A stretch of DNA of 64,000 nt, taken from contig UBTY01000040.1 of NCBI GenBank assembly GCA_900468535.1, positions 1 through 64,000 on the forward strand, in the 5' to 3' direction. Positions 34,888 through 43,871 of the stretch are shown piece after piece; the stretch's first letter is position 1, and the number at the start of each line of letters is the position of its first letter. Under the pieces are notes generated by a model that was given only the letters and a program-made list of their open reading frames with translations, was not told the DNA's origin and searched no databases. The stretch comes from Hyphomicrobiales bacterium (GTDB taxonomy: Bacteria > Pseudomonadota > Alphaproteobacteria > Rhizobiales > Rhizobiaceae). A program made the translations under genes and the position numbers.

Positions 34888-35115
34888 ATGAAAACGATCT
34901 CCACCTTCCCTTTGATCGAGATATTCGCGAGAGGCGCTCACGGTTACGTGCCTGTCGGGATCGTCAACGTTGAACAGGCGTTGAGTATGCCGGATCACCC
35001 GAAACTGAAATTCTCGCATCCGCATGGTGATGCGGCAGATACGGGTGTCTACATCGATCGCGACCAGTTGCGCGAGGTGGTTACGAAAAGCCAAGTCAAC
35101 GACGTCGAGATATGA
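34888..35115 (+). CDS. Small hypothetical protein
   Basis: The 75-residue ORF starts MKTISTFPLIEIFARGAHGY and ends TKSQVNDVEI. It is soluble, beta-rich in appearance, and has no motif I recognise. The spacing of 13 bp after the 34650 ORF suggests an operon. A weak purine-rich site precedes the ATG. Confidence 0.5.
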   Translation: MKTISTFPLIEIFARGAHGYVPVGIVNVEQALSMPDHPKLKFSHPHGDAADTGVYIDRDQLREVVTKSQVNDVEI

Positions 35116-35312
35116 CGCGGGGGAAATACGGTGATCCTGATGCGAAACCAAAGCCCGTCGATATTGCGAAGGCTCCTGCTTACCGCATCGCCCTACGAAC
35201 CGTTGTGCAGACCAAACCTATCGGAGTGCAATAATAGACTCTCGTATGATGTCCGATGCCCGCGGTTTCAGCGAAGCTATTGCTACATCAAGCAAGCGCA
35301 GGTGGTGAAATC

Positions 35313-35690
35313 ATGCCCCGAAAGTCAGCAGTAGCGATTGTCGACAACGATATCTCGATCAGGGAAGCTTTGACTGATCTGCTTGAGTCGTACGGCTACG
35401 AAAGCAGATCGTTTGAGTCAGCCGATCGCTTTCTTTCTGATCGACACCGGCAGGATGTCTTGTGTGTGCTCCTCGATGTCAACATGCCGGGTCGCAGCGG
35501 CCTGGAACTTCAGAACCTGCTGGTCAGGGAAACCAGTCCGCCTGCAATCATATTCGTGACTTCACGGCAGGACGCTCGGACACGAATGATCGCAATGAGA
35601 GGTGGCGCGGTGGCATTTCTCACCAAGCCGCTTGATATTGCCCAGCTGATGACCGCGCTGAGAGCAATAGTTTCCGAAATGGGTGCGTAG
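35313..35690 (+). CDS. Single-domain response regulator
   Basis: The 125-residue product is a FixJ-type receiver without output domain: VAIVDNDISIREALTDLLES, phospho-acceptor Asp55 in CVLLDVNMPGRSG, Thr in IFVTSRQDA and Lys105 in FLTKPLD. Such proteins act as phosphate relays or bind partner proteins. The start at 35313 was chosen from homology to receiver N-ends; an ATG 19 codons upstream is in frame. No kinase is adjacent. It is flanked by small ORFs of unknown function. Confidence 0.88.
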   Translation: MPRKSAVAIVDNDISIREALTDLLESYGYESRSFESADRFLSDRHRQDVLCVLLDVNMPGRSGLELQNLLVRETSPPAIIFVTSRQDARTRMIAMRGGAVAFLTKPLDIAQLMTALRAIVSEMGA

Positions 35691-35750
35691 CGAAGCTACA
35701 AAGCCGCGAACCAAGCCAATCGTGTAGCCGTGAATCAGTACTAGGAGACG

Positions 35751-35936
35751 ATGATGTTATCCTTCAGCAAGGCAGCAATCGACGAGCATGAAAACAAGGT
35801 ATCGATTGTTATGAGTGTCGATGACAGCGATGAGAGATGCCGATACACGCTGTCGTTGACGTTGACCAAGAAAGAGCATCTCGATCTTTCTGAGATTGAC
35901 CGAGACAAAGTGATCGATATCGCTCCGAATAGATAA
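35751..35936 (+). CDS. Small hypothetical protein
   Basis: The 61-residue ORF starts at ATG 35751 with AGGAG three to four nt upstream; a second ATG follows at once. The product is acidic (KVSIVMSVDDSDERCRYTLS, then KEHLDLSEIDRDKVIDI) and cytoplasmic. No family recognised. The good ribosome binding site and its position 60 bp after the single-domain regulator support it. Confidence 0.55.
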   Translation: MMLSFSKAAIDEHENKVSIVMSVDDSDERCRYTLSLTLTKKEHLDLSEIDRDKVIDIAPNR

Positions 35937-36032
35937 GTGCTTCCCGTCGGGCATCGGTAACGTAGCCGGGTGCTGCGTGCCGCGCCCCTTGTCCCCGGCA
36001 CGTTTTATACCCAGCAAGACAGACAGCCAAAT

Positions 36033-36404
36033 TTACCTGGATCGAAAAAGCATCGCTTTCCACCGTGTGTCGCGCAGGTAGATGCCAACCCATGCTGCGG
36101 CGCCAAGGACAAGGGACACCAGTTGCGGAGGCGAAAGGATCTCGCCGACGCGAAGATGAATGGCGATCGCTCCGCCGAAGAAGCCGGTGATGAGGATCGC
36201 TCCGACAAATGAAGTTTTGGGCAGAACGTACACGGCCGCGCAGACCAGCATTATGCCCGCCAGTACAGGCGACAGACTTACGGGGAATTGAACTGCTGCC
36301 ATTTCGTTCTCGAGCGCACGAGGCGCAAGCAAGTTCACGGCGGCGTCGGCCACGAGGACGGCGATGACGAGACCTGAAAGGGCTCTCCCTAGGATCACTC
36401 GCAT
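36033..36404 (-). CDS. DoxX-like small membrane protein
   Basis: The 123-residue product (from MRVILGRALSGLVIAVLVAD) has four membrane helices, with SPVLAGIMLVCAAVYVLPKT and GAILITGFFGGAIAIHLRVG, the pattern of DoxX-like proteins. A longer open frame reaches 36548, but the extra 48 residues are polar and unlike the family. DoxX-like proteins have poorly defined roles in redox or sulfur metabolism. No partner genes are adjacent. Confidence 0.85.
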   Translation of the reverse strand: MRVILGRALSGLVIAVLVADAAVNLLAPRALENEMAAVQFPVSLSPVLAGIMLVCAAVYVLPKTSFVGAILITGFFGGAIAIHLRVGEILSPPQLVSLVLGAAAWVGIYLRDTRWKAMLFRSR

Positions 36405-36685
36405 TGATGAACATCCTTTGATTGCTACTAAACAGCTTGAGTTGTCAGGCATCGACATCCGCCCGAATTCGAACTCACCCGGAGTTTTCCCGCTGCTCCG
36501 TTGCCGGACGATTTCAGCAAGTCCAGACTCGCGTTTCTTCTGCAACAAACCTGTGACAGGACGTCAGGCCCGACGGATCTCGGAAGTGCGAGTGTTAAAT
36601 CTGTAGCCCTTGATTCGCAGGCTGTAATCGCGCCAAAGCCTGCCGGCCCAATTCTCCTGACACGGTAATTCCAGGAGAATGCACA

Positions 36686-37687
36686 ATGAGTAATACGGAC
36701 GAATTCGCAGGATCGATTTGTGTCGTGGGGCCGGGCGCAATCGGCATCACGATCGCCGCCCGCCTTAGCCTGGCGGGTCTTGCACCCAACCTCGTGGCCC
36801 GTGGTGAGAGCATTGGATTCATCAAGCGGAATGGCATCAGATTGTTTGATCTGGAAGGCGAACATCATAGCTACATCAACGTCGGTCGCGCAGGCGATCT
36901 CGGACCGCAGGACATCGTGTTTCTTTGCCCGAAGTCGCAAGACATGCCGGAGATGGCCAAAGATATTCAGCCGCTCATTGCGGACCACACTATGATCGTG
37001 CCACTCATAAACGGGATCCCCTGGTGGTATTTCGACGGCGAGGGGGACCGCTGGGGCGGCTTCGACATCACCTCCGTTGATCCCGGCCACGTGATAAAGA
37101 CGCTCATTCCATCACGTCAGGTTATTGGCACCACCACGATGATCGCCGCGGAACGCTTGCGCGTGGGGACCGCCCGCACCATCCATCCGATGCATCTGAC
37201 GATAGGCGAGCTGGACGACCATCCATCCAAGCGCTTGCAAGATCTCGCCGAGATATTGAGGCGCTCAGGTATCGAAGTCCGCGTTGCATCACGCATCAGG
37301 GATGCCGTCTGGACCAAGGTGGTGCGGAATCTGATCTCCAATCCCGTGACTGCGATTACCGGTGCAACGCTTGGCGAGAACTTTGGAGACAAACATCTAG
37401 CTTCGATCAGTCGGCAGATGCTCCACGAAGTTCTTCCGGTTATCGCCGCATATGGATCGAAGCTTGAACTGGATCCGGATGAAATCCTCGAATCCGGGCG
37501 TCGGCTCGGAGAGGTAAAAACCTCCATGCTGCAGGATCTCGAGCGCGGTAATCCTCTGGAACTGGCCGCAATCTGCGACGCGGTACTCGAACTGGCCGAC
37601 CGGCGCGGTATCGATCTTCCCATTGTCCGCGCGATCACCGGAATCGCGCATTTTAAAAGCCGAGACCGGCGCAGCGACGTGGCCTAA
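36686..37687 (+). CDS. Ketopantoate reductase family (ApbA/PanE-like) protein
   Basis: The 333-residue product has the cofactor motif CVVGPGAIGITIAARL at residues 12-27, VPLINGIPWW in the middle, the Lys-containing WTKVVRNLISNPVTAITG, and a C-terminal helical domain with ELAAICDAVLELADRRGIDL. These are features of 2-dehydropantoate 2-reductases. Many PanE paralogues in rhizobia reduce other keto acids, so the substrate is open. The ATG follows AGGAG by about 8 nt. It stands alone. Confidence 0.9.
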   Translation: MSNTDEFAGSICVVGPGAIGITIAARLSLAGLAPNLVARGESIGFIKRNGIRLFDLEGEHHSYINVGRAGDLGPQDIVFLCPKSQDMPEMAKDIQPLIADHTMIVPLINGIPWWYFDGEGDRWGGFDITSVDPGHVIKTLIPSRQVIGTTTMIAAERLRVGTARTIHPMHLTIGELDDHPSKRLQDLAEILRRSGIEVRVASRIRDAVWTKVVRNLISNPVTAITGATLGENFGDKHLASISRQMLHEVLPVIAAYGSKLELDPDEILESGRRLGEVKTSMLQDLERGNPLELAAICDAVLELADRRGIDLPIVRAITGIAHFKSRDRRSDVA

Positions 37688-37774
37688 CCGGCTCGATCGA
37701 GACCCGCCTCATCATGCTGATCGGCTAAGTAGCGCCAGCCTCGGGCCGATCGCAACCGCATGAATTAAGCACCA

Positions 37775-38062
37775 ATGACATTTGAGTTTGTGGCAATGAA
37801 TGCATTTTTTACGACTGTCTTCGGTACTCTCGAACTTGGAATTGTCGATGAGGTGCTCACCGAGTGGCGACACGAGCGCTTGCTGCACTTGCACGATCCC
37901 GACGTCGAATTAGCGGCTGCGATCCTGATCCACCTGTTCCGTGAGGGGCACCGAACCACACCAAGCCTTCGAGATGCGGCATCCCGGCACAAGTGGCTTT
38001 CCGAGCATACGTTTCGAGACATTCCCCCATACGCTTCCATGGCGGATATGCTGGCGAGTTGA
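37775..38062 (+). CDS. Hypothetical protein
   Basis: The 95-residue ORF begins MTFEFVAMNAFFTTVFGTLE and continues with a helical region, DPDVELAAAILIHLFREGHR. The second Met (37796) is an alternative start; neither has a strong ribosome binding site. The sequence has normal amino-acid composition for a coding region. No family or function recognised. Confidence 0.55.
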   Translation: MTFEFVAMNAFFTTVFGTLELGIVDEVLTEWRHERLLHLHDPDVELAAAILIHLFREGHRTTPSLRDAASRHKWLSEHTFRDIPPYASMADMLAS

Positions 38063-38298
38063 CTGCCTTCGGCAGCCGTCGAATGGGCCGAAACCATTCG
38101 GCCGCATCAACGCATTGCAGCCTGCCGATAGCGGGATCGCGTTGTTCTCCCAGCGGCGCCAAACACCTGCGCGTATCTGACAATATCAACCGGTCATTCG
38201 ACCACGCCGAAGACCGGCGCACCCGCTCGAGAGACACACTGTCACGTCGAAAGATGGACCCCCGCCAATCGATTTTCAGGGTTGCTCGCCTACCTAGC

Positions 38299-39174
38299 CT
38301 ACAGCACGCCGATGGTGCCGACGAATTCTCTGACGATGGAACAAAACTCCTCGGACTCCTCCATGAACAGGAAGTGTCCCGACGCAGCGAACTCGACCAA
38401 TGTCGACCTCGGAATCTCCTTGGCAAGAAACCGGCTTGCTCGGGGCGGACACACCCAATCATACCGGCCGAAAAGCACCAGCGCGGGCACCACGATTTCC
38501 TGCAGTCGAGACCGAACGTCGTAGCTTGGGGCAATATCATGCATGAAGTGCCGCATCATGCCGATGTCAGCGGAACTAAGCTCCAGGAGCTGCGGGACTC
38601 GGTCCATATTGGTGGGTGCAGCGTAGTAGGGCGCCACCTCGGTAAAGAACAAGCCGATCGTCTCCGACGTGATTTCTCCGGAAAAGATTCGCCCTGCCGC
38701 CGCCAGGGCATCCGGCGACGCCCGCGATGCCAGCGGCGGAGCCACGGTACCGCCGTCGTCATCTAACGAAGCGGTTGTGGGGCTGCTGCCGCAGAGAATG
38801 AGGCCGCCGGCGAACGAAGGATACTTCAGCGCGAGATGCAGGGCTACAAAGCCGCCGGCCGAATGCCCGAACACGATAGGCGAGGAAATGCCGAGGTACG
38901 CGCACAAGGAAACGACGTCATCAGCCATCTGCTCCAGCGTGCAGGTGGCGAGATCCGGCCTGCCCGATCGGCCCTGCCCCCTCAGATCGACAAAGATGAT
39001 CTGCGCGACATCTCTGAGTTTGCCGAGATCCGGCCGCAGGTAGGCGTGATCAAAGCCCAGACCACCATGCAAGACAACGATGGAGGGCTTGGCGCTGAGC
39101 CGATTTCTCTCAATTGAAAAACCACTGCCTTCGATATCGAAGAATATTTCCGTGCCGTTTAATTCAGCGTACAT
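38299..39174 (-). CDS. Alpha/beta hydrolase (prolyl-iminopeptidase-like)
   Basis: The 291-residue product has the alpha/beta hydrolase elements in order: VVLHGGLGFDHAYLRP (oxyanion), VDLRGQGRSGRP, nucleophile elbow FGHSAGGFVALHLA, acid LFGRYDWVCPP and His in ASGHFLFME. The HGGxG and GRSxRP patterns are shared with proline iminopeptidases and lactonases. The substrate is unknown. It is the last of three minus-strand genes (40176, 39304, 38299), 129 bp from the next hydrolase gene. Confidence 0.88.
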   Translation of the reverse strand: MYAELNGTEIFFDIEGSGFSIERNRLSAKPSIVVLHGGLGFDHAYLRPDLGKLRDVAQIIFVDLRGQGRSGRPDLATCTLEQMADDVVSLCAYLGISSPIVFGHSAGGFVALHLALKYPSFAGGLILCGSSPTTASLDDDGGTVAPPLASRASPDALAAAGRIFSGEITSETIGLFFTEVAPYYAAPTNMDRVPQLLELSSADIGMMRHFMHDIAPSYDVRSRLQEIVVPALVLFGRYDWVCPPRASRFLAKEIPRSTLVEFAASGHFLFMEESEEFCSIVREFVGTIGVL

Positions 39175-39303
39175 CGCACTGCCTTGTTTTCTGAAGACCC
39201 AGCCGAATTCTGGGGCGAGCAGATCGATCGAAGGTTTCAGCGGACCGGTATTGCATTACAGTTGCAACACCGGACTGAACTGATTTTCGACGACGGGCAG
39301 AGG

Positions 39304-40128
39304 TCATTTCCCGGCGATGTCGGCGAGGAAATCCGTGAGAACGACATTGAAGTCCTCGGGCGTCTGCCAGAATGGCGCATGAGTGCACTTCGGAATTCGC
39401 ACGCAGTGCCCGCGCCAGAGGTTTCCGTAGTCCACGCCGTCTATGTAATCGAGATTGACGATCGTATCCTCGGCGCCATTGACCATCGCTGTCAGTCGGC
39501 TCGTCGCTGACAATATCTGTCGTTGATTGAACCCCTCTCCTTTCGCCGCGGCGGCAAATAGGGTGGCACGGAACTGAGGGTCCGTTCGTGCGACTGCACT
39601 CCTCATAAAGGGTTCGGCGCATGGGCCGAATATCCCTTCGACAAAGTGGGTGATCTCCTCTTGCGAAAGCACGCTTTGACTGGCGAGGCCACCCAGAGGC
39701 TTTCCTCGAAACCCTTGCCTGATATCTTCGCCAACGGGAGGCGTTCCCACCAGGAACAACGCAGTCACCGAATTGGAGCGTGCCAACATCTCTATGGCGA
39801 TATGTCCTCCAAGCGACCACCCGACAATTACGGCACTTTCAACCTGCTTTCGTTCCAGCGTTTCCAGCACAGCACCCGCCAACCCCGGGCGTGTGTACGT
39901 CCGGGATGGATCAGTCGCATCGCTTGAATCGCCGTGTCCGGGAAGATCGATCGAAATGAACCGATGTTTTTCCGCGAGCGGGCTTTGGAACTGCTTTCGG
40001 AAAACCTGCCGGCACGTCGAGTTGCCGTGAATAAACAGCACCACCTGGCCGTCGCCGTGAGTTTCCTCGACGGCAATGGACGCATGGGAGGTCATTACCC
40101 GGCTCTGCAGAGGTTCGCGCATCTTCAT
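39304..40128 (-). CDS. Alpha/beta hydrolase
   Basis: The 274-residue product contains LFIHGNSTCRQVF (oxyanion), IDLPGHGDSSDA, nucleophile VGWSLGGHIAIEML and a C-terminal His in PKCTHAPFWQTPEDF. Catalytic Ser and His are in place. The start at 40128 (MKMREPLQSRV) is chosen over upstream ATGs because the added residues look random; the site is weak. The two neighbouring hydrolase genes are not close paralogues. Substrate unknown. Confidence 0.86.
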   Translation of the reverse strand: MKMREPLQSRVMTSHASIAVEETHGDGQVVLFIHGNSTCRQVFRKQFQSPLAEKHRFISIDLPGHGDSSDATDPSRTYTRPGLAGAVLETLERKQVESAVIVGWSLGGHIAIEMLARSNSVTALFLVGTPPVGEDIRQGFRGKPLGGLASQSVLSQEEITHFVEGIFGPCAEPFMRSAVARTDPQFRATLFAAAAKGEGFNQRQILSATSRLTAMVNGAEDTIVNLDYIDGVDYGNLWRGHCVRIPKCTHAPFWQTPEDFNVVLTDFLADIAGK

Positions 40129-40175
40129 TTCCACTTCTTGTGGGATTGGCATGTTGGCTCTGGAAGGCAGACGGC

Positions 40176-40889
40176 CTATTGCCAAGCCCCGTTTGGCAAT
40201 TGCCCATGATATGGGGTGTCGCGGCACTCACCCCACGGTCCCAACCAGAAGCCTGGCGGGCAGGCGCTCGGAACATAATACGGATCGTAATAGGATGGCG
40301 CTGCGTAGACCGGATGCGGCGGACGAGCCAAGTGCGCGGCAGCGACCGCACCCGTTGCGAGGCCAAGCCCGTACCAGCCCGCATTGTTCCAGCCGTGCCA
40401 ATGATCGACAAACAGAGCGGCGGGTCCGCTCGCACCGTTCAAGCTTCCCTCAAGCACAGTGACATCGAAAGTCAGCGTATCGCCGACGAGCGCGGCGGAC
40501 TTCAGGGTTACGACCGCATCGCTGATATCGGAGCCACCATTCAGCACCGAGATCGTCGCGTTCGGTGGATCCACACCGAAGCTATCGGGTCCTTGGTCCC
40601 ACTGTTTGATGAGGTCGTCAGTCGCAAGGTGACCGGCTGCCTGAGCAGGCCTGTCAGCGAAGACGATCGAGTTTGGGGACACGCCGGTCAGGATGAGCTT
40701 GTTCCCTTCCAGCCTCGCCGCTTTTGAATTGATCACAAGCAGCGAAGCCGCGGGCTCCTGTCGGGACGTCTGACCGACAATCTTCTGCACGGGGATCTTG
40801 GCGGGGCGCTCATTCTCCATCGCCAGTGCATCTGGGGCGACAAGCCCAAACGAAATGAGCACCAAACAAACTGCTGATTTCACTCTCAT
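40176..40889 (-). CDS. Exported protein of unknown function
   Basis: The 237-residue product starts MRVKSAVCLVLISFGLVAPD with a signal peptide cut near ALA|MEN. The mature part has a beta-rich domain with SLLVINSKAARLEGNKLILT and VTLKSAALVGDTLTFDVTVL, then a Gly/Tyr/Pro-rich tail with PVYAAPSYYDPYYVPSACPP. The first part resembles a domain seen in rhizobial periplasmic proteins. No enzyme motif. It precedes two hydrolase genes on the same strand. Confidence 0.78.
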   Translation of the reverse strand: MRVKSAVCLVLISFGLVAPDALAMENERPAKIPVQKIVGQTSRQEPAASLLVINSKAARLEGNKLILTGVSPNSIVFADRPAQAAGHLATDDLIKQWDQGPDSFGVDPPNATISVLNGGSDISDAVVTLKSAALVGDTLTFDVTVLEGSLNGASGPAALFVDHWHGWNNAGWYGLGLATGAVAAAHLARPPHPVYAAPSYYDPYYVPSACPPGFWLGPWGECRDTPYHGQLPNGAWQ

Positions 40890-40930
40890 CGAGAATCTTT
40901 CTACGGGTCGTGCTGCGAGCGCGCCATCGG

Positions 40931-40960
40931 GGGTGCGTGGGCAAATCTGCCCACGCACCC
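40931..40960. terminator. Perfect 13-bp hairpin downstream of the oxalate decarboxylase gene
   Basis: GGGTGCGTGGGCA (40931-40943) and TGCCCACGCACCC (40948-40960) form a perfect stem with a 4-nt loop. It lies 48 nt after the cupin stop and 42 nt before the start of the exported-protein gene, both on the minus strand. No T-run follows on the minus strand, so it may terminate weakly or stabilise the mRNA end. Confidence 0.55.
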
Positions 40961-41007
40961 TGACTTCATAAAAGTCTGCCTACGGTCGCCTTATGGATGA
41001 CGTGCGA

Positions 41008-42144
41008 TCAACGTACGACGGCTTCGCGGGTCTGGCGCAGGGCCTTCATCACGGTCTCGTTGAGGTTCAGATGGCCCTGAACGAGATCGGGCGGCGTCAA
41101 TGCCATCCATCGGTTCAGCGACACATCCGTGCAGAGACGGCTGTTGAAGACGTTGACTACCTTCACCGGTGTGGTGCCGGTGTTCTCGATGTAGTGACCC
41201 AGGGTGCGCGGCACGAAGCCGACGTCGCCGGCGCGATAGTTGAAGGTTCGCGCCTTCGATGTTGCATCGAAAACCGTCATTCGCGCTTCGCCTTCGATGT
41301 AGTACTGCCACTCGTCGGCATCCGGATGCCAATGCATCTCCCGCATGCCGCCCGGCTCGATCTCGATGATCAGGGCGGAAAGCGTCGTTACCGGGAAATT
41401 GCGCGCATCGATCGTCTTCACCGACCCGCCCATGTAATCGACCGCCGGGATTTCGGAGGAATGGAAGACATAGGACAACGGCGGCGGGCTGTTGGGCAGT
41501 AGTCCGCGGACGGCATCGAGCGGTGCCGGCACCGGTAGCCGGAAGATGTATTTCTCCGATTTCGGAATGTCGGCGAAATTCTCGCTGGCGACGCCGAAAT
41601 TCTTTGCAAGGACGCTCGGCGGAGTATGCGCCATGTATTCGGTGATCAGCAGCGTCTCGTTCTCGGAGAAATTGCCGTCGTCGAACACGAGAAGGAATTC
41701 GGTTCCTTCTTCGAGGCCCTGGATCGAGTGCGGTACACCGGCGGGCACGAGCCAGACGTCGCCCGGCTTGAGGTCGTCGATCGAGACGTTTGCTTCCGGA
41801 TCAACGATGGTAAGGCGAGCGGTCCCCTGCAGGATGTAGGCCCACTCGGCTTCCTTGTGCCAATGCAGTTCACGGACCACACCAGGGCCAAGCCGCATGT
41901 TCACGCCGGCCATGCTCTTGGCAACCGGAAACTCGCGCACCGTCACCTCGCGCGCCCAGCCGCCATCCTCAAGGCGGTTGTGAGCCATCGCGAACGGGAA
42001 TCTCAGGTTTGGCAACGAGCCGTTATCTGTTTCCGGCGGGATCAGAATGTCGGGGTTCTGCAGATCGAGCTCGATGTTGCGAGGACCGGGATCATCCGCA
42101 CCCCTGGTGCCGCGGATCGGTTGAATGGTTTCGTGCTTGTTCAT
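41008..42144 (-). CDS. Bicupin oxalate decarboxylase
   Basis: The 378-residue product converts oxalate to formate and CO2. Both cupin domains keep their metal ligands: in the first, RELHWHKEAEWAYILQG (His94, His96, Glu100) and GVPHS (His139); in the second, REMHWHPDADEWQYYIEG and RTLGHYIEN. The lid loop is SENET (160-164), keeping the Glu needed for decarboxylase rather than oxidase activity. No signal peptide, so it is cytoplasmic. It stands alone with a terminator-like hairpin downstream. Oxalate is common in plants and fungi, which suits a plant-associated bacterium. Confidence 0.92.
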   Translation of the reverse strand: MNKHETIQPIRGTRGADDPGPRNIELDLQNPDILIPPETDNGSLPNLRFPFAMAHNRLEDGGWAREVTVREFPVAKSMAGVNMRLGPGVVRELHWHKEAEWAYILQGTARLTIVDPEANVSIDDLKPGDVWLVPAGVPHSIQGLEEGTEFLLVFDDGNFSENETLLITEYMAHTPPSVLAKNFGVASENFADIPKSEKYIFRLPVPAPLDAVRGLLPNSPPPLSYVFHSSEIPAVDYMGGSVKTIDARNFPVTTLSALIIEIEPGGMREMHWHPDADEWQYYIEGEARMTVFDATSKARTFNYRAGDVGFVPRTLGHYIENTGTTPVKVVNVFNSRLCTDVSLNRWMALTPPDLVQGHLNLNETVMKALRQTREAVVR

Positions 42145-42692
42145 TTGGAATCCTCTGATTTTACGGTCTTTGGCGATGACCTAGGCCGCAAGGGCACGGG
42201 TTCTTGGCTCCAGGAGAGCCTCTGTGGCTCCACTGCAGGACAAGTCGCGGTCGGATCTCGATTTCAATAAGTCGTGCATCGCCCAACCCGTCTATGATCC
42301 GGGTTGGCATCGTTATGTATCGACGATGAGAAGGTAATTCGGCGGGCTAGGAACCGCATCTATACAAAGGTTTAGACGGATTAGATCGATGGATCATGCC
42401 TACGTTTTCGCAGAATTGACGTATATCAAGGCACGCTCTTGCGGCGCCTTCGGCCATCCAGGCGGACATGCGCTTTTGTCTCTGCGGTCGGTGTATGTTC
42501 TAGTCATCGACACCGATCTCTATCCCGCATGCCGCGGCCCACGTCGAGGCAATTGCACATCCGATAACTCTCGAACGTATTGCAAATAATCTCGGATACG
42601 CCTTCGTCCGGTGTCGCCTAAACCTAGGTATAGATGCCAGTTCTTCCCGTCGCCAATAACATCTTCGGAGCTGTTATCGACGGAGAATTTTG
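42145..42692. other. 548-bp intergenic region between divergent units
   Basis: I see no convincing gene. CCAACCC (42283-42289) and GGGTTGG (42301-42307) form a small hairpin with an 11-nt loop about 140 bp upstream of the oxalate decarboxylase start. Promoters for that gene and the RND operon must lie here. A 66-residue ORF at 42389-42589 lacks a ribosome binding site. Confidence 0.5.
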
Positions 42693-43868
42693 ATGCTGAC
42701 TGTTCCGAGGATCGTTTTCCGACACTCCCTGATAAAGGCTGCCTCGATCGTCTTGATATGCGGCGCACCGGTGTGCGGTTTTGTTGCCGAGCCCTGCATT
42801 GCGGCCGACAGCGCTGCAGCGGCCCCAGCCACTGTTCCCGTTCAAGTTGCCACTCCTGTGATCAACGACGTTCCAATCTACTTGGATGGCTTGGGCGCCG
42901 TGCAGGCGTTCAACACTGTTACCGTCAAGTCTCGCGTCGACGGACAATTGCAAAGCGTCAACTTCGTCGAGGGGCAGTACGTGAAAAAGGGCGATCTGCT
43001 TGCGGTGATTGACCCTCGTCCATACCAGGCCGCGCTCGATCAGGCGGTGGCCAAGATTCAGCAGGATGAAGCAGATCTGGCGAACGCCAGGTTTCTGCTC
43101 GGCAAAGACCAGAAGCTCTCGGAACAGGGCATCACGACACAAGAGACTCTTGAGGCGCAGGAGAGCCAGGTCAACCAGCTGGTCGCGCAGCTCGCCCAGG
43201 ACAAGGCGGCAAAAGCGGCGGCTGATATTTCACTCTCCTACACCCAGATAACATCGCCGATCGACGGGCGCACAGGCATTCGCCTGATCGATGCTGGCAA
43301 TCAGATCCAGACGACGGATGCCGGCGGCATCGTCGTGGTGACCGAGATGCAGCCGATCTCGGTCATTTCAACGCTTAGAGAAGATGATCTACCGTCCGTC
43401 CAGCAAGCGCAGAAACAAGGTCCTGTCGAGGTCGAGGCGCTCAGCAGCGACAAATCAACCAAGCTGGCGACCGGCCACCTTTCCCTGATCGACAATGAGA
43501 TCGATCAATCCAGCGGCACGATCCGCATCAAATCGGAGTTCGAGAACGCTGATAATGCATTGTGGCCCGGCCAGTTTGTCACGCTCAGGCTCCGGGACCG
43601 AACGCTCACGGGTGCGTTGACGGTGCCGCCATCGGCTCTCCAGAGGGGCACGGACGGCTTTTACGTCTATGTCGTCAATCAGGACTCCACCGTTTCGGTC
43701 CGACAGGTCTCTCCCGGGCCGATCGAAGACGGCAAGGCTGCCATCACCACCGGGCTGGCAGCGTCCGATAAGGTCGTGACTCAAGGCCAATACCGGCTTC
43801 AGGAGGGAACGAAGGTTTCCTTCACCCCCAGCCAATCCTCCACAACCTCCGCAAGCAAGGTGAACTAG
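42693..43868 (+). CDS. RND efflux periplasmic adaptor subunit (MdtA-like)
   Basis: The 391-residue membrane-fusion protein has an N-terminal signal peptide, then VDGQLQSVNFVEGQYVKKGD (biotinyl-lipoyl motif), a coiled-coil hairpin at about 115-190, and SYTQITSPIDGRTGIRLIDA, the signature of the MdtA/AcrA group. It bridges the inner-membrane pump and an outer-membrane channel not encoded here. The ATG 42693 has GGAG 7 nt upstream; the TTG one codon before is less likely. The pump gene follows after 3 bp. Confidence 0.9.
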   Translation: MLTVPRIVFRHSLIKAASIVLICGAPVCGFVAEPCIAADSAAAAPATVPVQVATPVINDVPIYLDGLGAVQAFNTVTVKSRVDGQLQSVNFVEGQYVKKGDLLAVIDPRPYQAALDQAVAKIQQDEADLANARFLLGKDQKLSEQGITTQETLEAQESQVNQLVAQLAQDKAAKAAADISLSYTQITSPIDGRTGIRLIDAGNQIQTTDAGGIVVVTEMQPISVISTLREDDLPSVQQAQKQGPVEVEALSSDKSTKLATGHLSLIDNEIDQSSGTIRIKSEFENADNALWPGQFVTLRLRDRTLTGALTVPPSALQRGTDGFYVYVVNQDSTVSVRQVSPGPIEDGKAAITTGLAASDKVVTQGQYRLQEGTKVSFTPSQSSTTSASKVN

Positions 43869-43871
43869 CCG

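Noticed and set aside
39111..39122. vir-box-like CTCAATTGAAAA
   Set aside because: It lies inside the coding region of the 38299-39174 hydrolase gene, near its N-terminus, with two mismatches; probably chance.
42389..42589. 66-codon ORF in the oxalate decarboxylase/RND gap
   Set aside because: No ribosome binding site and an amino-acid pattern typical of non-coding GC-rich DNA.
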